64,000 nt of DNA from Paracoccaceae bacterium (GTDB taxonomy: Bacteria; Pseudomonadota; Alphaproteobacteria; Rhodobacterales; Rhodobacteraceae). This document shows positions 19,028 to 28,121 of the stretch, in pieces (the first letter of the stretch is position 1; each line of letters begins with the position of its first letter). The stretch spans positions 1 to 64,000 of the forward strand of contig CACPBQ010000003.1 in assembly GCA_902632125.1 (NCBI GenBank). The letters run 5' to 3'. The translations under genes and the position numbers were made by a program. The notes under the pieces were generated by a model. It saw only the letters and a list, made by a program, of their open reading frames with translations. It was not told the DNA's origin and did not search any database.

Positions 19028-20950
19028 ATGTGTGGAATTTGTGGTATAAAAAAACTAAACCACACAAATAGGCAGCAACTCGAAACGTTACTAAAAGACG
19101 CACTGCCCCGGATTGCTTACCGCGGTCCAGATCAAAACGGAATTTGGGTTTCTGACTGTAAGACGACAGGTTTTGGACACACTCGGCTGTCAATAATTGA
19201 TTTGAGTGATAACGGACTTCAGCCTATTCAGTCTTATTGTGGTCGATATACTATCACGTTTAATGGGGAGATTTATAATCATAAATATCTTCGTAAGCTT
19301 CTAAAAACAAAATATCAATTCAACCACTGGTCAGGCCACTCTGATAGTGAAACATTGGTAAATTTGTTTTCATATTTAAGTATCAAAGAAGTTTTGAAGG
19401 TAATACAAGGCATGTTTTCATTTGCCTTGCATAATTCTGATACTGGTAGTTTAATTCTGTGCCGAGATCGGATCGGTGAAAAGCCTCTTTATTGGGGTTC
19501 ATTTGATAATGAGATAATTTTTGCCTCTACGCCTCAGACAATCGCTCAAATGTCAAAAAGGCGACTTTCAATTAATAAACATGCAATTCATAGCTTTTTA
19601 AGCCATAGTTACATCGGTAAAGAACTATCAATTTATAATGAAATAAATAAAGTCCTTCCAGGAACATATCTCGAGATTGCTAACGATCTAACTTGCGAAG
19701 AGTCTAGATATTGGAGTGCATTTTCTTATGCAACGGATTTATCAGTTAAACCATCCATTGATAATCTTGAGGCGCTTCTATTTGAGACGGTAGAATTAAT
19801 GTTAGAAGCTGATGTTCCAGTGGGCACATTTTTATCGGGGGGTATCGATTCATCACTTGTGTCTGCAATAGCATGCAACATCAAGAGTGATTTGAAAACA
19901 TTTTCTATTGGTTTCACTGAAAAAGAGTATGATGAGGCAGTGTTTGCAGAGAAGATAGCCAAGCAAATTAAGTCTGATCATTTTACAAAAATTGTGACTG
20001 AAGATGATATGTTAGGAGTAATTCCAGATATACCAAAAATTTGGGACGAGCCGTTTGCAGACTCATCTCAAATACCGACTTATTTAGTATCTAAAATGGC
20101 CAGTGAGCAAGTGAAAGTTGTGCTATCAGGCGATGGGGGTGACGAGCTCTTTGCCGGGTACAATAGATATAATCTGGGATTTCAGATGTGGAATAAGTTT
20201 GGTCGACTTAACCCCCGAATTAAGAGATTTTTATTTATGGGTGCTAAATCCCTTGGCCCAAGATTTATGAATTATGTTGGTAATAGCTTGCCCGGACAAT
20301 ACAAAGTAAATTTCCTGAGCGATAAACTATCGAAGCTTGAACGAGTTTTACTGTCAGATGATTTTGAAACGTATTATCAAAAATTGATTACTGTATCGCA
20401 TCAAAATGTTCTAAATTTCTACACTTCTGAAAAAAATAAAAATCCAGCGATTAACCCTGAAGATGCTGATTTGATAAAGTTGATGATGTTACGTGATCAA
20501 ACGGGCTATCTTCCTGACGATATTTTAGTTAAAGTTGATAGAGCAACAATGTATAATCATATTGAAGCTAGAGTTCCGTTTCTTTATCCTGACGTCGTAG
20601 TTTTAGCTAATTCTATGACTACTGATTTAAAGGTTAGAAACGGTAAGTCGAAATTTCCATTAAGGCAAATATTATATAAGTTTGTTGAAAAAAAATTAAT
20701 TGAAAGACCAAAAATGGGTTTTGGAGTGCCTATAGATAAATGGTTGCGAGGTGATTTAATGCCTTGGGCAACTAATCTTCTCGATAAAGATAGGTTACAC
20801 GACCTAAATATCTTTAATGTCGAAAAAGTGCATGAGTTATACAACGAACATGTTAGTGGAAGGAGGCGTTTCCATCATGAACTATGGTCGATTTTGATGC
20901 TTGTCCAGTGGCTAAATCATAATAATTTAAATGGTGACGATATAATATGA
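19028..20950 (+). CDS. asnB: Asparagine synthetase, glutamine-hydrolysing (AsnB family)
   Basis: 640 residues. It begins MCGICGI, so the N-terminal cysteine nucleophile (C2 after methionine removal) of the class II glutaminase domain is intact, with RGPDQNG and FNGEIYNH following. The synthetase domain has the pyrophosphate loop FLSGGIDSSLV and LSGDGGDELFAGYNRY. Copies of asnB are frequent in polysaccharide loci, where they may amidate a uronic acid such as GalNAcA, which would fit the TviB/TviC pair here; ordinary asparagine synthesis is the alternative. A good ribosome binding site (AGTGAGGA) precedes the ATG, and a strong promoter match lies upstream. Confidence 0.93.
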   Translation: MCGICGIKKLNHTNRQQLETLLKDALPRIAYRGPDQNGIWVSDCKTTGFGHTRLSIIDLSDNGLQPIQSYCGRYTITFNGEIYNHKYLRKLLKTKYQFNHWSGHSDSETLVNLFSYLSIKEVLKVIQGMFSFALHNSDTGSLILCRDRIGEKPLYWGSFDNEIIFASTPQTIAQMSKRRLSINKHAIHSFLSHSYIGKELSIYNEINKVLPGTYLEIANDLTCEESRYWSAFSYATDLSVKPSIDNLEALLFETVELMLEADVPVGTFLSGGIDSSLVSAIACNIKSDLKTFSIGFTEKEYDEAVFAEKIAKQIKSDHFTKIVTEDDMLGVIPDIPKIWDEPFADSSQIPTYLVSKMASEQVKVVLSGDGGDELFAGYNRYNLGFQMWNKFGRLNPRIKRFLFMGAKSLGPRFMNYVGNSLPGQYKVNFLSDKLSKLERVLLSDDFETYYQKLITVSHQNVLNFYTSEKNKNPAINPEDADLIKLMMLRDQTGYLPDDILVKVDRATMYNHIEARVPFLYPDVVVLANSMTTDLKVRNGKSKFPLRQILYKFVEKKLIERPKMGFGVPIDKWLRGDLMPWATNLLDKDRLHDLNIFNVEKVHELYNEHVSGRRRFHHELWSILMLVQWLNHNNLNGDDII

Positions 20951-20975
20951 TTTTTAACTTTGCGGGCTGGAGCAA

Positions 20976-21989
20976 ATGAGGCTTATAGTAACAGGTGGAG
21001 CTGGTTTTATTGGTTCAGCTGTTGTTAGGTTAGCACTTGAATTAGGGCATTCAGTACTGAACCTTGACAAGCTTACGTATGCTTCAAATCTTATGAATTT
21101 ATCAAAAGTGGAAAGTCATCCAGATTATTCTTTTGTACAGGCAGACATCTGTGAGAAAGAAATTTTAATAAAGATATTCCAAGAATATCAACCAGACGCA
21201 GTCATGCATCTTGCCGCTGAATCTCATGTTGACCGGTCGATTTCAGGTCCAGGGCTATTCGTGGATACCAACATTAAAGGAACACTAAATTTATTGGAAG
21301 TTATGCGAGACTATTGGGAAACTAGAGGTCGATCAGATAGTATAAGGTTCCATCACATCAGTACTGACGAAGTATTTGGTTCATTAGATATCGATAGTGA
21401 TCTGAAATTTTCAGAAATTTCAAATTACCAGCCCAACAGCCCATACTCTGCATCAAAAGCTGGCTCTGATCATTTAGTCAGAGCGTGGCATACAACTTAT
21501 GGTCTACCAGTTATTATAACGAACTGCTCAAATAATTATGGCCCATTTCAATTTCCTGAAAAACTCGTTCCTTTAGTAATCACGAATGCTCTACGTGGTA
21601 AAAAGATCCCAGTTTATGGTGATGGAAGCAATGTGAGAGATTGGCTCCATGTTGAGGATCATGCGGACGCGTTATTTAAAGTTTTAGAGAAAGGCAGACT
21701 GGGTGAGACATATTTGATTGGATGTAATAGTGAATACTCTAATATTGAACTGGTAAAAAAAATTTGTGAGTTTCTAAATGCTGTTAAGCCAAGTAAGTCT
21801 GGAAGTTACATGGATCTTATACAATTTGTTCCTGATCGATTGGGACATGATGAACGATATGCTATAAATTTTGACAAGATCCAGAATGAATTAGGTTGGG
21901 AGCCATCTGTAAAAATAGATCAGGGTTTAAAATCTACCATTAATTGGTACATAGAAAATGAGAATTGGTGGAAACCCTTATTACAATAA
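20976..21989 (+). CDS. rmlB: dTDP-glucose 4,6-dehydratase
   Basis: 337-residue extended SDR with VTGGAGFIGSAVVR, HLAAESHVDRSI, the catalytic segment HISTDEVFGSL (Asp-Glu pair of RmlB) and the Tyr-Lys pair in SPYSASKAGSDHL, then NCSNNYGPFQFPEKL. It converts dTDP-glucose to dTDP-4-keto-6-deoxyglucose, the common intermediate for the enzymes at 7939-13011. It is separated from rmlA and rmlC by eight other genes, an unusual scatter for this pathway. It lies 25 bases after asnB. Confidence 0.95.
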   Translation: MRLIVTGGAGFIGSAVVRLALELGHSVLNLDKLTYASNLMNLSKVESHPDYSFVQADICEKEILIKIFQEYQPDAVMHLAAESHVDRSISGPGLFVDTNIKGTLNLLEVMRDYWETRGRSDSIRFHHISTDEVFGSLDIDSDLKFSEISNYQPNSPYSASKAGSDHLVRAWHTTYGLPVIITNCSNNYGPFQFPEKLVPLVITNALRGKKIPVYGDGSNVRDWLHVEDHADALFKVLEKGRLGETYLIGCNSEYSNIELVKKICEFLNAVKPSKSGSYMDLIQFVPDRLGHDERYAINFDKIQNELGWEPSVKIDQGLKSTINWYIENENWWKPLLQ

Positions 21990-22054
21990 ACGCAATCTTG
22001 AATATTCTTAAGCCAATAATGAACCAAGACAAAATTAATTCAATCGTAGGTTAG

Positions 22055-23218
22055 ATGTTCCAGAAAAAAAGCAATTTATTGAAAAGCAAGCAAAAAAAAA
22101 TTATGCTTTCAGCCTCTTACGCTCCATCACTCATAAACTTTAGAGGTCCACTAATTGAAAAATTCGTTAACGCATCTATTGAAATTGTTGCTATAGCCCC
22201 AGACATCGATAAAGAGCTCCAAAAAAAATTGGAAAATATGGGATGCCAAACAGAAAGCATAAAACTCGTTCGAAATAAAATTAATATATTTGGAGATTTA
22301 ATTTATTTGGTGCAGTTAATTTTTTTGCTCATAAAACACAGACCTCACTTACTGGTTTCTTACACTGTAAAACCAAATGTTTATGGAGCAATTGCTGCGA
22401 AAATTTTGAGAGTACCCTCGGTTTCTATGGTGACTGGTTTAGGTTCAAACCTTGCAAATCCTAAAAGGGGTTTTAGGTTCTTAATGACTAAAAATGTATT
22501 TAAATTAGCTATTTTTTTCAATCGGCTTGTAATATTTCAAAATCAGGACGATATAAAAGATCTTCAGGATATGAAGGTACTTTCCAAAGCTAAAGAGGCT
22601 GCACTAGTAAACGGTTCTGGAGTAGATACAGAGTTTTTTGCTGTGGAACCTTTGCCAGAAAAACTGAGCTTTTTGATGTTAGCTCGGTTTGTAAAAAGCA
22701 AAGGTATCATCGAATATGCTGAAGCCGCAAAATATTTAATTGATAGAGGTTATGCAGCGACCTTTGTTCTAGCTGGCCATGATGATTATGGTCCAGACCA
22801 ATTAGATAGAACTCAACTTAAAAGAAATTACGGAAAATATATTAAAATTTTTGACGAAGTTGATGATGTGCGCCCTTTGATTAGATCAGCCTCAGTTTAT
22901 GTTTTACCATCTTATAGAGAGGGCACCCCAAGGTCAGTACTGGAGGCTATGTCCATGGGCCGACCAATAATTACAACCGATGCACCAGGCTGTCGTGAGA
23001 CTGTGATTGATAAAGAAAATGGTTTTTTGATTGAACCACAAAACGTGGATAGTTTGTTATCAGCACTAATTGATTTCTGTTTAGATCAGGAGAAAATCGA
23101 AGTTATGGGTGCTAAATCAAGAGAATTAGTATTGCAAAAATTTGAAATAAATTTAGTCACACAGCAGTACTTCAAGCATATATCTAAAATGATTGATGTG
23201 GGCCAGCAGCATGATTGA
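22055..23218 (+). CDS. Glycosyltransferase family 4 (PglA/CapM-like)
   Basis: 387 residues. The N-terminal domain has ASYAPSLINFRGPLIEKF, VSYTVKPNVYGAIAAK and MVTGLGSNLA, a pattern shared with PglA-type transferases that add the second sugar to an undecaprenyl-diphosphate-linked bacillosamine or similar residue. The C-terminal domain has LMLARFVKSKGI and PSYREGTPRSVLEAMSMGRP. It stands beside LegC, LegB/PglF and a PglC-like transferase, the same company as in Pgl loci. The role as second transferase is inferred from this. It overlaps the aminotransferase gene by 8 bases. Confidence 0.87.
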   Translation: MFQKKSNLLKSKQKKIMLSASYAPSLINFRGPLIEKFVNASIEIVAIAPDIDKELQKKLENMGCQTESIKLVRNKINIFGDLIYLVQLIFLLIKHRPHLLVSYTVKPNVYGAIAAKILRVPSVSMVTGLGSNLANPKRGFRFLMTKNVFKLAIFFNRLVIFQNQDDIKDLQDMKVLSKAKEAALVNGSGVDTEFFAVEPLPEKLSFLMLARFVKSKGIIEYAEAAKYLIDRGYAATFVLAGHDDYGPDQLDRTQLKRNYGKYIKIFDEVDDVRPLIRSASVYVLPSYREGTPRSVLEAMSMGRPIITTDAPGCRETVIDKENGFLIEPQNVDSLLSALIDFCLDQEKIEVMGAKSRELVLQKFEINLVTQQYFKHISKMIDVGQQHD

Positions 23219-24359
23219 CACAGATAAATTTATTGAGTTTGTTCGAGGAATTTACGGAGAAAATGAGGTGCTTTTGCATAGACCCATATTTTTGGGGAAT
23301 GAAAATAGTTACTTGTCTGAATGCATAAAAAGTAATTTTGTTTCATCCGTGGGTAAGCGAGTTGATGAATTTGAAGATTTAATTGCTAATTTTGTAGGGA
23401 GTAGAAGAGCAGTTGCCTGTGTAAATGGGACTTCGGCACTTCATGTGGGACTACATGCTCTAGGTGTCCAACCTGGTGTCCAGGTATTAACTCAGGCCTT
23501 AACTTTTGTTGCGACAGCAAACGCCATTTCTTTTTGTCAGGCTGAACCAGTTTTTATTGATGTGGATGTTGATACGCTTGGAATGAGTGCAAACTCATTG
23601 CGGAACTGGCTTGAAGAAAACGCATTGAAAGCAGGTGGTAAACTAATCAATAAAAACAGTGGTAAAGAAATAGCAGCATGTTTGCCTATGCATACATTTG
23701 GATTACCTTGTCGGATCGAAGAGATTTCTTCTATTTGTGAGATGTATGATATTCCTTTGGTGGAGGACGCAGCTGAGAGTTTAGGTTCTTATATAAATAA
23801 AAAGCACACTGGAAGTTTGGGTCGTTTGGGCACCTTTAGTTTTAATGGCAACAAAATAATCACTACTGGTGGAGGCGGGATGTTAGTTACAGATGATGAG
23901 CAGCTTGCTGACAGGCTGAAACATTTAACCACCACTGCCAAGAGACCTCATTCATTTGAATATTATCATCAAGAAATTGGCTTTAATTATAGAATGCCGA
24001 ATATAAATGCATCTATTGGTGTTGCTCAAATGGAGCAACTTCAATTGATTTTAAAAGAAAAAGAAAAGGTCGCTGAAAGTTATACAGAATTCTTCAAAGA
24101 TATGCCTTGTAGGCTAGTGCGCCCAATTGTTGGCACTAAAGCTAATAATTGGCTCAACGCGATCATTCTTAACGATCGATCAGAAAGAGATAAATTCCTC
24201 AAAGATACTAACACTAATGGTATAATGACAAGGCCAATATGGGATCTGATGTCTGAATTACCAATGTATGTAAACTGTGAGAATGATGGGCTTGTAAATT
24301 CTAAATGGCTTGTAGATCGTATTGTAAACATACCTTCAAGTGTTCCTAACCAAGGATAA
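23211..24359 (+). CDS. legC: LegC-family UDP-4-keto-sugar aminotransferase
   Basis: 382-residue DegT-family aminotransferase of the LegC subgroup, with SSVGKRVDEFE near the N-terminus and the PLP lysine in FNGNKIITTGGGGM (K215). D186 of VEDAAESLGS contacts the cofactor. TTG and ATG codons 18 and 15 bases upstream are open, but the start used gives the conserved MIxxxxxFVRGIYG opening. LegC aminates C4 of UDP-4-keto-6-deoxy-GlcNAc made by the next gene, giving UDP-4-amino-4,6-dideoxy-GlcNAc. In known systems this leads to legionaminic acid or bacillosamine; no acetyltransferase or NeuB-like synthase is visible here. Confidence 0.9.
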   Translation: MIDTDKFIEFVRGIYGENEVLLHRPIFLGNENSYLSECIKSNFVSSVGKRVDEFEDLIANFVGSRRAVACVNGTSALHVGLHALGVQPGVQVLTQALTFVATANAISFCQAEPVFIDVDVDTLGMSANSLRNWLEENALKAGGKLINKNSGKEIAACLPMHTFGLPCRIEEISSICEMYDIPLVEDAAESLGSYINKKHTGSLGRLGTFSFNGNKIITTGGGGMLVTDDEQLADRLKHLTTTAKRPHSFEYYHQEIGFNYRMPNINASIGVAQMEQLQLILKEKEKVAESYTEFFKDMPCRLVRPIVGTKANNWLNAIILNDRSERDKFLKDTNTNGIMTRPIWDLMSELPMYVNCENDGLVNSKWLVDRIVNIPSSVPNQG

Positions 24360-24362
24360 GCA

Positions 24363-25550
24363 ATGAATATTCTAGAATTAATCGGTCGCTCAAAAGAATT
24401 ATTTAACCACGATATTAATAATCATGAGCAAACCATTTTTGAACTAGTCAGAAAGTCAAGATTTTTGGTTATTGGTGCAGCTGGTTCAATTGGGCAAGCT
24501 GTTACTAAAGAAATTTTTTGGCGTGGTCCAAAATGTCTCCATGCAGTCGATATAAGCGAGAATAATCTTGTTGAATTAGTTAGGCAATTGAGAAGTTCAA
24601 TCGGTTATACGGATGGAGAGTTTAAGACCTTTGCTATTGATTGCGGTGGTGAGGAATTTTCAGCCTTGATTGAAGCTGGTCAAAATTATGATTTTGTGTT
24701 GAATCTATCTGCATTGAAGCATGTTCGAAGTGAAAAAGATCCATATTCATTAATGCGAATGATACGGGTCAATATTTTCAACACAATAAAAACTCTTCAA
24801 TGTGCCAAGGCATCAGGTTCATCTAAATATTTTTGTGTATCAACAGATAAAGCGGCTAATCCTGTTAATATGATGGGTGCTAGTAAGAGGATCATGGAGA
24901 TATTTCTTGCACGTGAAAGTCTCGAAATAGACATATCGATGGCTCGATTTGCAAATGTAGCTTTTTCTGATGGATCTCTATTGCATGGATTTAAAAATCG
25001 TCTTTTGAGCCAGCAACCTATTAGTGCACCAAATGATGTTAGGCGTTACTTTATCACACCAAAGGAAAGTGGAGAACTATGTTTAATTTCGACCCTTTTG
25101 GGCAAAAATATGGAAACCTTTTTCCCAAAATTATCTGAGGAACTTAAGCTATCAAAATTTTCTGACATCGCCATCAGGTTTGTGAATGCTAATGGCTATG
25201 ACGTTTATGAATGTTCAACCGAAGAAGAAGCACGATCTCGAGTTTCTGAGCTTTTACCTAAGAAAAAGTGGCCGGTATATTTCTTTAAATCTGATACGAC
25301 TGGAGAAAAAGATTTCGAAGAGTTTTTTACTGAAAAAGAAGAGCTTGACTTGGAAAGGTTTCACAATGTTGGCGTGATCAACAATAGTTTAATCTTTGAT
25401 AGTAGAATTTTGGAAAACTTTGAAAAGGTAGTGCAAGATTGGATTCGTAATGGACATTACGACCGTTCTGACATCATAAAATTGTTTAATGAGACAATAT
25501 ATAATTTCCAACACAAAGACACAGGAAAATTTTTGGATAATAGGATGTAG
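24363..25550 (+). CDS. legB: UDP-N-acetylglucosamine 4,6-dehydratase, retaining type (LegB/PglF-like)
   Basis: 395 residues. Rossmann loop VIGAAGSIGQAVTKE is followed by AVDISENNLVELVRQLR, LNLSALKHVRSEKDP and STDKAANPVNMMGASKR. The methionine at the usual catalytic tyrosine position (MGASK rather than YGATK) is the mark of retaining dehydratases such as PglF, as opposed to PseB/FlaA1. A C-terminal extension of about 100 residues is typical of the short soluble LegB form; no membrane segments precede the domain. It removes water from UDP-GlcNAc to give the 4-keto-6-deoxy sugar for LegC, 3 bases upstream. Confidence 0.9.
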   Translation: MNILELIGRSKELFNHDINNHEQTIFELVRKSRFLVIGAAGSIGQAVTKEIFWRGPKCLHAVDISENNLVELVRQLRSSIGYTDGEFKTFAIDCGGEEFSALIEAGQNYDFVLNLSALKHVRSEKDPYSLMRMIRVNIFNTIKTLQCAKASGSSKYFCVSTDKAANPVNMMGASKRIMEIFLARESLEIDISMARFANVAFSDGSLLHGFKNRLLSQQPISAPNDVRRYFITPKESGELCLISTLLGKNMETFFPKLSEELKLSKFSDIAIRFVNANGYDVYECSTEEEARSRVSELLPKKKWPVYFFKSDTTGEKDFEEFFTEKEELDLERFHNVGVINNSLIFDSRILENFEKVVQDWIRNGHYDRSDIIKLFNETIYNFQHKDTGKFLDNRM

Positions 25551-25554
25551 CGAT

Positions 25555-26226
25555 ATGCAAAGACTTTTTGATCTCATTTTTTCAGCATTATCAATTTTAG
25601 TTCTATTGCCGATTTTCTTTGCTACTTATACAGTTTTACTCTTTACTGGTGAAGGTGAAACGTTTTTCGTGCAAACTAGAGTTGGGCGATATGGCAAACC
25701 AATAAAAATATTTAAATTTGCCACTATGCTTAAGAATAGTGCTAGCATGGGCACCGGAACAGTCACGCTAAAAAATGATCCAAGGGTTCTCCCAGTCGGG
25801 CGATTTCTTAGGAGGTCGAAGATAAATGAGCTTCCTCAGCTGTTTAATGTATTGTTCGGTGATATGAGCCTCATTGGCCCGCGCCCGCAGGCCAAAAGAT
25901 GTTTTGAGGCTTTTCCTGAAGACCTACAGGATATAATTGTTTCAGTGAGACCAGGCCTATCGGGTCTCGGATCTATCTTTTTTAGAAATGAAGAACTTAT
26001 GTTAAATGATGCAGGTAACGCTGATCAATTCTACGATGAGATTATCATGCCATATAAAGGATTATTAGAAGAATGGTATGTAAGGCACAATTCTCTGAAG
26101 GCTTACTTTCTATTAATAATTGCAACTGTATGGGTATTAATTTCAAAGAAAGTACCAATTAATTGGCCATTTTTCTCACTTATACCTGATGTTCCATCTA
26201 AACTGGAAAAGTATATTCTTAAATAA
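25555..26226 (+). CDS. Initiating sugar-phosphate transferase (PglC/WcaJ-type monotopic PGT)
   Basis: 223 residues. There is an N-terminal hydrophobic re-entrant segment (LIFSALSILVLLPIFFATYTVLLF), then the core signatures FVQTRVGRYGKPIKIFKF and DPRVLPVGRFLRRSKINELPQ, and MSLIGPRPQ. These are all features of the small bacterial sugar transferase family. It should place a phospho-sugar, probably the 4-amino-4,6-dideoxy-HexNAc made by LegB/LegC, on undecaprenyl phosphate. A 66-base upstream extension is open but overlaps legB and lacks family residues. It ends the AT-rich locus. Confidence 0.92.
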   Translation: MQRLFDLIFSALSILVLLPIFFATYTVLLFTGEGETFFVQTRVGRYGKPIKIFKFATMLKNSASMGTGTVTLKNDPRVLPVGRFLRRSKINELPQLFNVLFGDMSLIGPRPQAKRCFEAFPEDLQDIIVSVRPGLSGLGSIFFRNEELMLNDAGNADQFYDEIIMPYKGLLEEWYVRHNSLKAYFLLIIATVWVLISKKVPINWPFFSLIPDVPSKLEKYILK

Positions 26227-26458
26227 ATATTTTAATCTTGCCTTTGATTGTGCAGAAGGCGGGTTTCATTTTTGAGCTTTTCTTGAATAGCGTTAGCCGA
26301 AAGCGGCGCCGATATATTTGATATTTGTGCGGGACTAGGGCCCAGTGAATGATGGGATTCAGGCGTGGTGGGCGCTTAATCTGGAGGAAAAGCAAAATTT
26401 CCGAAACGAGTATTCATTTGCAATTACACGAAGATTTAGTAGCAGTGGGAAATGCGCG

Positions 26459-26797
26459 TCAGTGCTGTCGCAGCTGGCGGTAAATCAGGCCGCAGACAAT
26501 TCCCAATATGACGCCCACGATATCCGCAACCCAGTCATTGATGTCAGCGCTTCGGTTGAAGATGGGCTGTATGAGTTCAATGGAACCTCCAAATGCAGAG
26601 GCCCCAATAAAGACAGGCAGCAGACCGAAGCGGCCGGTTCGAGCCAAGGGAAAGGAGAGGGCGGCGAAGGCGATGAAATGCGCTACCTGGTCAGTCCCTT
26701 CCGGCACTGGGGGCGGCTGGTCAAGGGGCCAGAGCATCGCTACGATGAGCGTAAGGGTTACAATGAGCGTCAGGGGGATGTCGAGGTGCTGGCGCAT
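26459..26797 (-). CDS. VanZ-like family membrane protein
   Basis: 112 residues with four hydrophobic segments and the VanZ-like marks DQVAHFIAFAALSF and ELIQPIFNRSADINDWVADIVG, where paired acidic residues precede the last helix. VanZ confers low-level teicoplanin resistance in enterococci; the role of the short proteobacterial members is unknown. The gene is clearly GC-rich compared with the AT-rich DNA on both sides, which suggests different ancestry. It runs against the polysaccharide operon. A decayed copy of the same gene lies beyond galU at 28371-28531. Open frames on the opposite strand here are shadows. Confidence 0.85.
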   Translation of the reverse strand: MRQHLDIPLTLIVTLTLIVAMLWPLDQPPPVPEGTDQVAHFIAFAALSFPLARTGRFGLLPVFIGASAFGGSIELIQPIFNRSADINDWVADIVGVILGIVCGLIYRQLRQH

Positions 26798-27231
26798 TTG
26801 TAGAGGTTATAGGGCAGAGTGATTTAAAGCAACATACGCAGTGAAAACTGAGGAATATTACCTAAATAGAGGATTACGAGAAACTGGGAGCTTTGGGGTT
26901 CTGATAAGCATAAATATTAGAAGATTAATCTCGACGACGCTGAAACTGTTTCCCTAATCTGTGGAGAAAAAGGCAATGATAAGTTCATATTCAAGAAACT
27001 CGTTATAATCAGAAAATTTTGGCTTCAAAGTAGCACCAGATGTTTGGTGGAAATCGAATAGGTGCGGATATAATTACTTCGTAATAATAGCACTGACAGC
27101 TTTTTGCTTGATATTTCCAACTTGTCGCATTTCGACAAAGCTTCTACATTTACTACCTGATAGAGAGTGAAATTAACATCGTACAATGGCATCATAAGGT
27201 AAAGCAGTTCATTTTTACCTAAAGCGCAACA
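26798..27231. other. Gene-free stretch upstream of galU
   Basis: I see no open frame with codon structure, RNA gene or strong hairpin here. The base composition returns to AT-rich directly after the vanZ gene. It probably contains the vanZ promoter on the minus strand and remnants of rearrangement, but nothing specific can be shown. Confidence 0.5.
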
Positions 27232-27258
27232 TTGAATTAAGGGTTAAATAATTATAAT
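27232..27258 (+). promoter_or_regulatory. Promoter candidate for galU
   Basis: TTGAAT (27232-27237) and TATAAT (27253-27258) lie 42 bases before the galU ATG. The spacer is 15 bases, shorter than the optimal 17, so the match is only moderate. Confidence 0.35.
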
Positions 27259-27299
27259 CGATGTTAAATTGATAGATAGAACTGATTTGGATCTAAATA

Positions 27300-28121
27300 A
27301 TGCAAAAGATTCGTAAAGCCGTTTTTCCTGTTGCCGGTTTTGGTACACGGTTTTTACCTGCAACTAAAGCTATGCCCAAAGAGTTGATGCCCATAGTAGA
27401 CAAACCTCTCATTCAGTATTCTGTCGAAGAAGCGATTGCTGCAGGAATTGATACGCTTATCTTTGTTACCGGTCGCAACAAGCGCGCTATTGAAGACCAT
27501 TTTGACAATAACCAAGAACTGGAAATGGCGCTGCGTGCTAAGGGCAAAGATGATCAAGCCGAAATGGTCAAAAATATTCTGCCTAGGGGAGTAGAGTGTA
27601 TCTTTGTGAGGCAGCCAGAACAGTTGGGTCTTGGTCATGCCGTGCTCTGTGCAGAGCGCGCTGTTGGCAACGATCCTTTTGTGGTAGTGCTGGCGGATGA
27701 TTTTCTCATACATGACGGGGATGGTACAACAGCAGATTTGGTGCGATCTTTTGAAAAGTCTGGAAAAACACAATTGAGCGTCATGAAAGTAAATGGACCG
27801 GATATTTCTAAATATGGTGTTGTATTACCAGGTAATGAGCCTGGTGCGGTCGCAGGACTAGTCGAAAAACCAGACATGGATAAAGCACCATCGAACCTTG
27901 CCAACATTGGTCGCTATGTTTTGACACCAGATATCTTTGATATTATTCGTAATCAACCATTCGGTACTGGTGGAGAGATCCAACTGGCTGACGCGATCAA
28001 CGTTCAAGCATGCAATAATGAGGTTGAAGCGGTTATACTGGATGGGCTTCGCTTTGATTGTGGCAGTGTTCAAGGATATTTGGATGCTATTATGCATGTA
28101 GCTGGTTACAGAAAAAACTAA
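27300..28121 (+). CDS. galU: UTP-glucose-1-phosphate uridylyltransferase
   Basis: 273 residues. The nucleotidyltransferase opening is KAVFPVAGFGTRFLPATKAMPKELMPI, followed by KPLIQYSVEEAIAAGI, the metal site VVLADDF, VEKPD and GEIQLADAI, and the ending FDCGSVQGYLDA. GalU makes UDP-glucose for polysaccharides, lipopolysaccharide core and, via other enzymes, UDP-glucuronate. It stands alone, flanked by a vanZ gene and a vanZ remnant, so it may have been inserted here with one of them. Length is near the family norm (about 280-300). Confidence 0.95.
   Translation: MQKIRKAVFPVAGFGTRFLPATKAMPKELMPIVDKPLIQYSVEEAIAAGIDTLIFVTGRNKRAIEDHFDNNQELEMALRAKGKDDQAEMVKNILPRGVECIFVRQPEQLGLGHAVLCAERAVGNDPFVVVLADDFLIHDGDGTTADLVRSFEKSGKTQLSVMKVNGPDISKYGVVLPGNEPGAVAGLVEKPDMDKAPSNLANIGRYVLTPDIFDIIRNQPFGTGGEIQLADAINVQACNNEVEAVILDGLRFDCGSVQGYLDAIMHVAGYRKN

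Noticed and set aside
26345-26822. Two plus-strand open frames of 152 and 104 codons
   Set aside because: They lie opposite the vanZ gene, whose minus-strand translation has clear family motifs; GC-rich DNA leaves the antisense frames open.
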